Below, piece after piece: positions 11,242 through 20,902 of a stretch of DNA of 64,000 bases. Source of the stretch: Chelydra serpentina (taxonomy: Eukaryota; Chordata; Testudines; Chelydridae). The position numbers and the translations under genes were made by a program. The stretch is taken from NCBI GenBank assembly GCA_037349315.1, contig JBAIAC010000161.1:662501-726500 (forward strand). Direction: 5' to 3'. Under the pieces are notes generated by a model that saw only the letters and a list, made by a program, of their open reading frames with translations, was not told the origin of the DNA and did not search any database. Within the stretch, counting starts at the first letter, position 1, and the number at the start of each line of letters is the position of its first letter.

Positions 11242-11387
11242 TCTCGCATTTGTATACAGGCATCTAAGATACTGATTTGATCTTGCCAGTATCTTAGATG
11301 CCTGTATACAAATGCGAGAAGCATGGGTAATAAGCAGGAAGAACAGGAAGTGCTAATAAATAAATTCAACTGTGACATTGTTGGCAT
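11174..11387. repeat. 101-bp inverted repeat at the CR1 5' end
   Basis: The arm 11174-11274 is the reverse complement of 11287-11387 with about three mismatches, around a 12-base spacer. The left arm is the 5' end of the minus-strand CR1. The right arm is the same stretch of CR1 in the opposite orientation. A 5' inversion of this kind is known to arise by twin priming in LINE insertion, here with overlap of the two pieces. Confidence 0.88.
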
Positions 11388-11984
11388 ATTCTGCACTGTC
11401 AGACTGGGTCTCCTATTGGGAAGGCAAAAGAGCAGTTAGTCATAGTTGGAATAAAGGGACTGGCCCACCCACTTCCAATTCTCTTGTATTTTGCCCTTTT
11501 GCAGCTCTCGTCTGTTTTTCTTTCTTTGTCCTTCCTGCTGGTTTTAGTAAACAGGTAAACACAATATACATTTAGCAACCACTGGTTCTTCCCCCTCTTT
11601 GTCTGAGGCAGGATATGGTAGCCTGTCCTGAATTTTGTGGGATATACCTAATCTCACTTGACAGATCCCATGTCCTTCAGGACCATTGAAGTGCCCCCAA
11701 CATGATTTTAGACCAGTATAATGGGGTCTCTTCATGATGACATGCTGCATACATGCTCAGAGGTAACGACTGCTACTTGGGCAAAACCAGATCTTGAGCA
11801 TCTGAATTGATTATAGGATTGAAGGTCTACAAGATTGGCAAGCTGCAAAATGGTAGTTTTTGCCAATTATGAATGAGGACACACTCCTGGAAACAGGACT
11901 GTTCGGTGCTGATAAACTGATATAAATAAATCTATCTCAAACTTTTAGCACTTCACAATTGAAAGAAAAGCCAGGCTGGAAGAG
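11388..11984. other. No recognised feature
   Basis: Non-coding sequence without a repeat I recognise. Chance frames of fewer than 70 codons only. Confidence 0.5.
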
Positions 11985-12700
11985 GCCATTGTGATCATCT
12001 AGTCTGATCTCCTGTATAACACAGGCCATAGAACTTCCCTCAAATAATTCCTAGAGAAGATCTTTTAGAAAAACAGCCAATCTGGATTTAAAAATTGTCA
12101 GTGGTGGAGAATCCACCACACCCCTTGGTAAATTGTTCAAATGGTTAATTACCCTCACCAGTAAACATTTGCACCTTATTTCCAGTCTGAATTTGTCTAG
12201 CTTCAACTTCCACATGTTGGATCATTGAAGAGTCCTTTATTAAGTATTTATTCCCCGTGCAGGTATTTAGACTGTAATCAAGTCACCCCTTACTCTTCTC
12301 TTTGTTCAGTTGAATAGATTGAGCTCTTGAGACTATAAGGTGTGTTTTTAATCCTTTAATCATTCTTATGGCTCTTCTCTGAATCTTCTCCAATTTATCA
12401 ACATCTTTTTTGAATTGAGGGCACCAGAACTGGACACAGGGTTCCAGGAGCTGCCACATCAGTGCCAAATACAAAGGTAAAATAACCTCTGTACTCCTAA
12501 TCAAGATTTCCCTGTTTATGTATCCAGGATCACATTACTTGTTTTGGCCAGTTTCACACTGATATTCAGCTGATTATCCACCATGATCCCAAATCTTTTT
12601 CAGAATCTCTGCTTCCCAGAGTCTGCCATCCTGTAAGTATGGCCGACATTCTTTGTTCCCAGATGTGTACATTTACATTTAGTTGTATTCATGCATGTTG
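11985..12700 (-). mobile_element. Old CR1 LINE 3' fragment
   Basis: On the minus strand the order is CR1-like: the RT C-terminal region (RRAIRMIKGLKTH; PQFKKDVDKLEKIQ) at about 12340-12430, then the 3' UTR toward 11985 (ggaagaggccattgtgatcatctagtctgatctcctg, reverse tail). It is strongly diverged, with many indels. Confidence 0.8.
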
Positions 12701-12984
12701 TTTACTTGTGCCCAATATCTTAAGCAAGCTACCCACATGGTATCCATAACTAAACCCATTATATACCCCACCTGATTAATTTGCGTCACCCCCAAGTGGG
12801 TGCTGCAGCTTTTCTGGGAGGTTACCAAATCTGAGCTCTGTTGAAGGAAAGGAGGAAATGGATTCCACTGAGGACACTGCATGGAAAATGCCATGTCAGC
12901 AGCACCCGCTCTCTTAAATACAGACGGTAGTTGTTTGATGTGTGGCCATCATCACCCTTCTTGCCCTATACTTTGAAATGAATG

Positions 12985-13135
12985 TACTATAATGGTTTGG
13001 TGCTACATTGTAAGCTCTTTGGGGCAGGGGCTACCTTTTTGGTTTTTGTGTGTACAGTGCCTAGCACAGTGGTCCTGGTCCATGACTGAGAATTCTAGAT
13101 ACTATGATAACATAAATAATAATAGAGTATTTGTT
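12985..13135 (+). mobile_element. Ancient L2/MIR-like tail
   Basis: The segment attgtaagctctttggggcaggggc...acagtgcctagcacagtgg...ataataat has the layout of the ancient amniote L2/MIR 3' end. Related copies appear near 29060, 30530 and 33330. The class is uncertain. Confidence 0.5.
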
Positions 13136-13727
13136 ACTCCATTCATTGTGGGAGTGCTTTCTGTTCTGAGATGGAGAAGAAGAGTGGCACACAGTTACCA
13201 ATAAAATAGTTTTCCCTTCCGCTCCCTCATCTGAACGTAATACAGGCTCCTCCTTTCTTTCACCTTCTTGCATGGTGTGAAAACAAAGTTGCCATGCTTA
13301 TGCAGGTCAGCGCTCACACACATGTTTAGAAAAGTATATTCAGCTCTTCACATTACAGCTTCTGCACTGGCATTTGGAATACCGACTGAGGCACTGAGCT
13401 TTGCTATGCTGCAAAGATCATCCCAGGGCCATTCTTACAGGCTTGGACATCAATGTCAGTGGCGAGAGCCTCCTAAAAAGAACATGTCTATGCACCAGTC
13501 ATCAAAAGATGAGTGATCTTGTGTCCATTGATTGCATCTTGCTGCAGCCACTACACAACTGCCCCTATCTCAACAGTACAGATCATACAAATGGAAAACC
13601 GATCAACGAGCTGTTTCCTGTCACACATCACCCACAAGTACTAACGATTGAAGTGATACCTAAGTGACATGGGGAAAGCACATGAGCCTCCTGGCCCCAG
13701 GCGTGATGATCACCCATCAGACCGGCC
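13136..13727. other. No recognised feature
   Basis: Non-coding. Overlapping short frames on both strands show no domain. Nothing else seen. Confidence 0.5.
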
Positions 13728-13735
13728 TTCTAGTC

Positions 13736-13970
13736 CAGGGGTTCTCAAACGGGGGTCAGGACCCCACAGGGGGTCACGAGGGTATTACATGGGGGGGGGG
13801 GGGGAAGCTGTCAGTCTCCCCCCCCCCCCCCAAAAAAAAACCCGGCTTTGCCTCCAGCATTTATAATGGGGTTAAATATATTTTAAAGTGTTTTTAATTT
13901 ATAAGAGGGGTCACACTCAGAGGCTTTCTATGTAAAAGCGGTCACCAGTACAAAAGTTTGAGAACTACTG
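13736..13970. mobile_element. Non-autonomous hAT transposon (third copy)
   Basis: Ends caggggttctcaaac and, reverse-complemented, CAGTAGTTCTCAAAC. There is an exact 8-bp target duplication ttctagtc at 13728-13735 and 13971-13978. The body contains a G run, a C run and an A run (13791-13849), then an AT-rich part. No coding capacity. Confidence 0.9.
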
Positions 13971-14175
13971 TTCTAGTCAAAAGGGGAGTGAGATGGGTTA
14001 CTTGTAACTTGTCCTGAGAGAGGGAAAGAGGTGTTTCCTTAGGAATCTGAGCCTCTTAACTGGCCCCTTTAATCTCATGTTCATTAACATCCATGCTCTC
14101 CCAAGAACCACTCTGGGCTTTGTTTTGTTGGGAGTCTCTGCATTCCTAGTCCCCTGATTCCTGTTCAGTAGGTGA

Positions 14176-14605
14176 CTGAGGGTCTATACTACAAAAAACC
14201 AAAAATCCCACATAACCCGCAGCAGTGAGTGCCAGCCCAAGCGATAATGACCACACAGTAGCGTAGCCAGGGGGGAGCAGGGGGAGCGGCCGCTCCCCCT
14301 TGAGCAGAAGCGGCGGAAGCGGCGCCTTTTTTTAGCAGCACTAAAAAAAGGCGCCGCTTCTTTTTAAGCGCCGCTTCTTGCACTCACCCGGTGGCGCTCC
14401 AGGTCTTCGGCGGCATTTCGGCAGCAGGTACCACCGAAGACCCGGAGTGAGCCGCCAAAGTGAGTTTTATAGCGCCGCTCCCCCTGCGCTCCGGACCTGG
14501 CTGTGCTACTGTGACCACATTGCTTTTTTAGCCCTGTAGTGCAAGCCCAAGTCAGGTGACCCAGGCTCTGAGACTCACTGTAGTTGTACCATGAGAGAGA
14601 CTCAC
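14176..14605. mobile_element. Old MITE-like repeat split by a hAT-like insertion
   Basis: The outer sequence gggtctatactacaaaa ... gtagtgcaagcccaagtcaggtgacccaggctctgagactcactg resembles a turtle MITE with a 'tctacac' type end. It is interrupted by the 14256-14511 element. Boundaries are approximate and the assignment rests on recall of the general layout. Confidence 0.4.
14256..14511. mobile_element. hAT-like MITE with internal hairpin
   Basis: Terminal inverted repeats CAGTAGCgtAGCCAGG and CAGTAGCacAGCCAGG (right end reverse-complemented). The 8-bp target duplication is tgaccaca at 14248-14255 and 14512-14519. The GC-rich body contains a perfect 19-bp stem with a 7-base loop (gaagcggcgccttttttta / complement, about 14318-14362). 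No open frame of note. Confidence 0.82.
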
Positions 14606-17283
14606 TCTTCTTTCTCTCTTTTGTTCATAAGAGAGCAAATAGGACATGATTGAGTTTGACTCATATTGTCATGGGTGAAACACTCCCCACACAAAATTTC
14701 TCATAAACATTCAGTATAGCTGGAAATCTACCAAAATGTCCCACAAAGAGAACAAGCCTATTAGGATTGAGTGGGTAGTATCTACCTCTGATGTGTACCT
14801 AAGGGTCTGTCTTGTTTGCATATTGGCAATACTTGTGTGGCTTGTGATGCCATTAAAGCGTTATTAGATATAATTGTTGCCTTCCCAAGGCCAGACGGTG
14901 CTTGGGACAGTTTCCCTTGATTCTAGGGAAAATTTAGGCAGAGAAACTGAGTTCCTCCATTAATCCTTGAACCAAGAAAACCAGACAGTATTGAAGAACT
15001 GTGGATAAAAAACTCACTTCTATCTTTACCCACTCAAGGCTGGGCGAGAGGATGGGGAATACCCCCTCCTCCTCAGCAAGCCCCAGGCGAGTGAATAGGA
15101 AGTCCAAGTGTCTGATTTTTTGGGAGGAACTAATGGAATCAGATTCCACCTTTTAATATGGAGGGAGGAGCAAGGAAATCTGATCTATATTTGTGCAGTA
15201 TCCAAGCAGTCTGCCTGAAAGGAAGAATAGAAAATATTTGCTCCTGTGGGGGTGCCAGGATTATAAGCCCTTGACTAAGATGTGTATAGATGGCACAGCA
15301 TTGAGGGCAAACAAGGGAACCCCCAAGAGAAAATCTGGAAACGTGGATCATCCTTCACAGATTTTTAATTTTTAATTTGAAAACCAAATTTATGCTTAAG
15401 AACGTAATTTTGCATTTGTCACAGAGAGTGTGTTGAAGACATTGAACTCACCGTAAGCCCTTTCTGTGAGAGAACAGCAGTGGATTTGGTATTTTTCCAA
15501 AGAAATGTACATACAAACAGGTTTGCTCCTCACTGTCTCTCGCCAAACAGAAGGTATTTCAGTTTTCACCACCTGCAGTCCCTGGGACCTATTTCTTACC
15601 CAAGGTTTATGGTGACTGGCTGCAGCTAAACCTTCTTGTGTCCTGCTTTGTTCTTGCCTCTCACCTGTAAAATCTAGCAAAACAATTAAAAGTTACGGGT
15701 GGGGCACTTTGCACAGATAGGACTGGTGTGTGTGTATATGAGAGAGAGATTCAGGGCCCAATTTTGGCAGATTATTGTAACCTTTGTTACAATACCTTGC
15801 TATTTGCTCCTGGCTGGTTGTCGTAGTCCAGGCAGGGAAGGCTGTGGATTACGAGTAAAAGTGTCCAAGGCCGAACCAGGAAAACTTCTCAAAGACTGAA
15901 ACGAAAATAAACATGGGGCTGGCTACAAGTGTAACGATGCTGTGTCCAGAATCACTAGGGCCCTACCTACACCACAAATACAACCATGTGTAGACAAGGC
16001 CTAAATCTGTGGCAGAAAGAAAATTGTCTTACACGAAAGCTCACAAGTGTGTTGTTTGTAGTCTGTCTGATCTCTCTCACCACTCTGATCCCTCACCCTT
16101 GCTTACCAGAAGTAGTAGTAATGATTTTTCTCTTGGGTAAATGGGGAGACGATTCCATTAAAGTATGCTGCCATGGAGAATAGTGTTGACTCCGGCAGTT
16201 CTCCTTAAGACAACGTCTAGATGTGGCCTGTGCTCTTACTTCAGAAGGTTTTGTTTAGCTTCTGCTTTTTTCCCCCTCCAAGTTGTTCCCTTCACAAGTG
16301 ACAAAGTTAGGAGTCACTGAGCTTCTCTGGTTTTCGTTAGGAAGTTGTGTGTCAAGTGACTCTGACAGACACTTCCGACTTTAAATTGAGAAGCAGCTGA
16401 TATTCAGTGGTTGAGATTGATTCTCTTTGCAAGGAACGGGATATATTTCCACAAACTATCCTGTATGCTCTACCACTCCTATGTAGCACATGCCAGTGTA
16501 CCATCTTCAATCACTAGCTGCCAGGGCTGGATTGGAACCAGTGACTTTAGAGAGAGAGAGAGAGGTTTCCAGAGCTGTCCTGTGGTTCATCCCAATATGC
16601 TGATTGTGGTGTTGCCTTTGAAGCTGGCTGGTGAGCTGTATGCTGGCATTCCAGGGAAGGAGACAGGGCAGGAAGAGGCTGTTCGCTTTTCTATTTAATG
16701 TCATTTTAAAAGTCTATGTAAACAAGTTGCCAGCACAGCCCAATTAACACGGGGGACATCTGAGAGAGGATTAGCAGGACTCCATGGGGTATGAAGCCGA
16801 GATCTTAATCTAGATCTATTAAGAGATTTACTTGGGAGGATGTGGTTTTGCTCCCTTTTGTTTAATTTACTAGGATTGGATTAGCTACAAACAAGGCCAC
16901 TAACCCCAAACATATTTACCTTTGCATCTGCTTCTGTGCTGATTAAATAAGGACTCTGAAGTTGGATGCTGGACCTGCATGCAGGGTTAGCTGCTGTGAT
17001 GGACTCAGAACTCTCATTTACCTTTAACAAAACATCCCCACAACTGTGTTCTTGCACAGCAATGAGCCAAGACATGTCATGTACTGTTTGGGGCCATTGC
17101 AGTAATATTTTTATAAAGATAGCCTTTGCTTGGGTTGGAGGGTGGCAGAGGCCAATAACATCCTCTTTCCCTGCACTCACTGCTGTCAGATGGAATTCTC
17201 AGTTTTAAAGCTTAATATTGGTAGTCAGAGAGAGGGGGCTAGATAAGGGTTAAACTAGCTTCATCTCCAGAATGAACACACCT
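14606..17283. other. No recognised gene; probable intronic or flanking DNA
   Basis: No exon-like open frame with a recognisable domain. A short 'acacc...gtgtagacaaggccta' scrap at 15968-16003 resembles a MITE end. There is a small (ga)n run near 16551-16563. Otherwise featureless. Confidence 0.5.
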
Positions 17284-17292
17284 CCTCCATAG

Positions 17293-17466
17293 AATCATAG
17301 AATATCAGGGTTGGAAGGGACCTTAGTAGGTCATCTAGTCCAACCCCCTGCTCAAAGCAGGACCAATCCCCAATTTTTGCCCCAGATCCCCAAATGGCCC
17401 CCTCAAGGATTGAACTCACAACCCTGGGTTTAGCAGGCCAATGCTCAAACCACTGAGCTATCCCTC
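17293..17466 (-). mobile_element. tRNA-derived turtle SINE with 9-bp TSD
   Basis: Complete minus-strand SINE: CR1-like tail at left, tRNA-like head at right (accactgagctatcc). It is bounded by cctccatag direct repeats at 17284-17292 and 17467-17475, as expected for LINE-mobilised insertion. Confidence 0.93.
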
Positions 17467-17735
17467 CCTCCATAGTTCTCAGTGATTCTCCCAAATCACT
17501 GCTTCAGTGATTAGAGAAAGGTTTTTGTTTGACTGGAGTACCAGGCCTGTGAGGGGATAGAGGTTTACTTTCCTCTTCCCCAATGTTACCATAATGTATT
17601 GTACAGCACTGAGATCCTGCTTCAGCTCTCACTGCAATGATTCAAATACCTGGTTTATCAAAACTCTCCCTCTAGAGGCTCTAGGTCATTTGAGGGTAGC
17701 AGAGAAGGCCTATCTTGTAGATTTGAGCTTTCCAA

Positions 17736-17995
17736 GGCCAGGTCTACACTGGATGGGGTGGGGTGGGGTGGGGAGGATCGACCTAAGATACGCAACTTCA
17801 GCTACGCTATTTACGTATCTTAGGTCGACTTACCTGGCCGTCCTCACAGCGGTGAGTGGCAACCGCTGGCACTCCCCTGTCGACTCCACTTCTGCCTCTC
17901 GTGGAGGTGGAGTTCCGGAGTTGACAGGGAGCACGCTCGGGGATCGATTTATCGCGTCTACACTACTACCCGGATTGGCGGGTAGTATAGTACCC
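17736..17995. mobile_element. Harbinger-like MITE
   Basis: The left end GGccaGGTCTACACT is close to the left terminus of the autonomous Harbinger at 5312. The right end is a decayed ...gggtagtatagtaccc. Flanking CAA at 17733-17735 and 17996-17998 may be a 3-bp target duplication. The body has a 13-bp stem gacctaagatacg / cgtatcttaggtc and the CpG-rich 'gtcgactccacttctgcctctcgtgg' region. Sequence to about 18110 looks like a further MITE fragment. Confidence 0.75.
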
Positions 17996-18299
17996 CAAGA
18001 CTGTCTACTCTGCAGGCTTCTACTGGCATAGCTATGTCTGTCAGGAGTGTGAAGAGGTGTGGTTCCTGACCGATGCTATACCAGCAAAAGCTACTAGTGT
18101 AGCAGGCAAGTTATACTGGCAAAACTGTAGATTTTACTATTGTAGCCTGTTCTGCTCATGGTGCATGGTTTTATGAGACTGGTACAAAGCACAACTTTGT
18201 AAATATAGTTACATCTATGACAGGTATAGCAATTGCTTGCAATATCTTTGGGAAATCTTACTGTATTAAGTTTATGTATCATTGTAGGCCAGGGTCTGT

Positions 18300-18965
18300 G
18301 AGAGAGTTGACCACACCACCTCCAAGAATAATTAAAAGTATGGCGTAATTAGACAAATTCATTCAGGTTGTAACACCTTCAGAGAAGTTCCACCACCTGG
18401 AGAAACTCAGATGTATGAGTTCAAAGTGGATTCTCCATGGACTGACCGAGAAAGAACGGGCTTTTGGATAAACGGCCTGAGTTTAAACTCACTCAGGGCC
18501 CTTTTTCTGATCTAGTGAATTGACAGGACCTTCTGTCCTAGGGGGCCCAGTCCTTCCTGGGAAGGGTTGGAAGGACATTGGCCTACTGAGACCCCTTAAG
18601 ACAGATAGCTGATCTCTAGTAAGCTTTTAGCCTGCGTATAGAAACTTTTTGTATGTTTTCTCTGTAATGCTTTCACCTTAAGAATAAATGTACTTGCTTA
18701 TAAAGAGTGGTGTGATAACTCATAGCTGCTGGCAATTACAGCTGTTGATAGCCTTCAGAGAGAAGACAAAGAACAGATGCTGGAATATTTAGGCAGTCTG
18801 GCTTGCCACGAATATCACAGTGTAGACAGGGAACTGCATCCTGAGAAAAATCCCAGTTGGAAGGGGGAGAGAGACAGGTCTCTGTCCAAGAGAGATGGTG
18901 ACTGAGGAGCTGGGAGCCTAGAGTTGGTGCCCTCAAGGGACCATGGAGAGGGAATACAGGTGCAG
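18300..18965 (+). repeat. Unclassified interspersed repeat, possibly an LTR
   Basis: The stretch has an LTR-like layout: a polyadenylation signal (agaataaatgtacttgc, near 18681) followed by an R/U5-like part (aaagagtggtgtgataactcatagctgctggcaattac). No paired LTR, primer site or coding region lies nearby. The assignment is tentative. Confidence 0.3.
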
Positions 18966-20469
18966 TTGCCCTTAACTGTGACAGCATCCACACTAGTATA
19001 CCTATACTGGTAGTCCTGTTGTAGACATAGTGTAGAGTATTACAGAGAGCCCTCCACCCTATTTTCCTGTAACTTGTCATAGTCTTTGTGACCATGGAAT
19101 TTGTCAAAGGAAGTGGTCTCTGAAGTGAGGTAGACAAGGTGGTGATTGTGGTGGTAGCAGCACACTCCATGTTTTTCCCAGGCTTTCGTTTCAGTGCCCT
19201 GAAAGGGGGAGCACCCCATTCCTTGTAGTGAAGGTATATGGGAATGTGTCTTTACTGCGCTAGAGCCTGCAGTCTGGGTAGGTAGAGGTAATTGCTTCTC
19301 CACAGCCCAGGAACTCCCAGGGCAAGTAACCTTTGAACATCCTGATATTTACCTGATGTCTAATGCTGGATAAGGCAGATGGAAAGGTAGTTTAGTGTGA
19401 AAACCACCAAATGATACTTGATGGTGGTGACGTTGCTAACCTAAATTCCTGTTTACTTGCAGTAAGTATAGGACAACCCAAGTGACAGTTTGGGGGAAAG
19501 GGGCTTTCTTTCCAGCATGCCTCTTTTTTAGAAGGATCTAGTCTTTGGAGAGCAGGCTGGGAATTGTAGTTCCAGCACTGAACATGAAGTTGGCCATTAT
19601 GACAGATACACAATAACATTAAAGGCTTTCTCTAATCTTCCTCAACTGAATAGAATTAAAGAGATGGTTAACGAGTATCCAACAAACCTGTATCTATATA
19701 AATCTGTAGGCTTGGGGGAAGTGTACTCAAGAGTTTAAAGAGAACTAACAAAATACATCTTGTCTCTTCTGAAAATACAGGAGACCCCCCGCTATGCCGC
19801 ACGCCACTGTAGCGCGAAAACAGTATTAGCGCGGGAGCGAGCATGGATCCCAAAATAAATTGTTTACATTGGGATCCATGGTAACGTGCTCCCCCGCGTT
19901 AACGCAGTACTGTGCACAGTTCCCAAACCCCGTGTTCTAGCAGGGGTGCGGTGTAATTCCTAAATAGTGTGGAGCCAGGAAAGGTTCACAGTGAATTTGC
20001 TGACTTCCATGCCATTAATGCAGTGCTGAGAGATTTTAACATAATTTTTTTGCATACAATATCTTGGAGTGAAGTAATTCATTAACAGTCACTGGAGATG
20101 GGAGCGGTGTCTTGAAGCTAAAGATTGAAATATGTTTAGTTAGGTGTAAAGGAAAGTCTCTCAATGGTTTTATTGCCTCTGCTTAACTTTCAAAGTAAAA
20201 CGACACTGCTTAGTTGTGTTGGCATATTAGTGAAAACACTTGGAGCACAATGGCAGAATAGATAGTGTTCACTTTTAGCTGTGGAACACGTTTTTAAAAA
20301 AGGTTATCAGGATATCCTCTTAACTTATATTTGTTCCTTTTGAGGGATTGATTCCTTGAATGCATACCAAATTCATTGGCATAGTGTCTTTTATCCAGTG
20401 CTTGGCAATAATGTCTTCGTAGCCTAAATAGTACTTTTCTTCCTGAATGACTCCAATGTGCTTTCAAAC
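18966..20469. other. No gene; possible MITE remnant at 19783-19950
   Basis: The only structured part is 19783-19950: a CpG-rich segment (gctatgccgcacgcc; tagcgcgaaaac) around a hairpin of ggatcccaa and ttgggatcc. It looks like a decayed DNA-transposon derivative, but I find no clear terminal repeats. The rest is plain non-coding DNA. Confidence 0.35.
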
Positions 20470-20482
20470 TATATGTACAAGA

Positions 20483-20889
20483 TTCAGAGTGGTAGCCGTG
20501 TTAGTCTGTATCAGCAAAAAGAACGAGGAGTACTTCTGGCACCTTAGAGACTAACAAACTTATTTGGGCATAAGCTTTCATGGGCTAAAACCCACTTCAT
20601 CAGATGCATGGAGTGGAAAATACAGTAGGAAGATGTATATATACAGAGAACATGAAAAGATAGGTGTTGGCATACCAACTCTAACGAGACTAATCAATAG
20701 CCCACCTTAATTGATCAGTCTTGTTAGAGTTGGTATGGCAACACCCATCTTTTCATGTGTGTGTGTGTATATATATCTTCCCACTGTATTTTCCATTCCA
20801 TGCATCTGATGAAGTGGGTTTTAGCCCATGAAAGCTTAAGCCCAAATAAATTTGTTAGTCTCTAAGGTGCCACAAGTACTCGTTCTTTG
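20483..20889 (-). mobile_element. Palindromic retroelement-like repeat, copy 1
   Basis: Two long inverted arms face each other around a short centre near 20690-20715. The left end carries the intact terminus (ttcagagtggtagccgtgttagtctgt). The right arm stops short at cgttctttg. Direct repeats TATATGTACAAGA (20470-20482) and TATATGCACAAGA (20890-20902) flank it. One-sided truncation plus a 13-bp target duplication points to target-primed retrotransposition, not cut-and-paste. Each arm contains a hammerhead-ribozyme-like order: CTGATGA 20806-20812, a GTGGG/CCCAT stem, then GAAA 20830-20833; mirrored at 20603-20576. No protein is encoded. A Penelope-like origin is inferred. Confidence 0.8.
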
Positions 20890-20902
20890 TATATGCACAA
20901 GA

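Larger units (their letters stand above)
3768..11274 (-). mobile_element. CR1 LINE interrupted by a Harbinger transposon and a SINE
   Basis: One long CR1 copy on the minus strand. The 3' end with repeated tagattcat-like octamers is near 3768-3790. The reverse-transcriptase region lies at 3857-5308 and the endonuclease region at 10067-11241. The two halves join exactly when the Harbinger element (5312-9832) and one copy of its TAA target are removed: the sequence left of 5311 (gcatctaacttatctaa) runs into gtgatttttaacttg at 9836. A SINE at 9893-10066 makes a second interruption. The 5' end is truncated near 11274 where a 101-bp inverted repeat begins. Frameshifts in the polymerase show that it is dead. 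Confidence 0.9.

Noticed and set aside
17293..17466. tRNA gene (A and B boxes present, also at the other SINE copies)
   Set aside because: The tRNA-like head lacks a full cloverleaf and is fused to a CR1-type tail with a target duplication, so it is a SINE.
17594..18031. 145-codon plus-strand frame
   Set aside because: Runs through the Harbinger-like MITE and has no domain.
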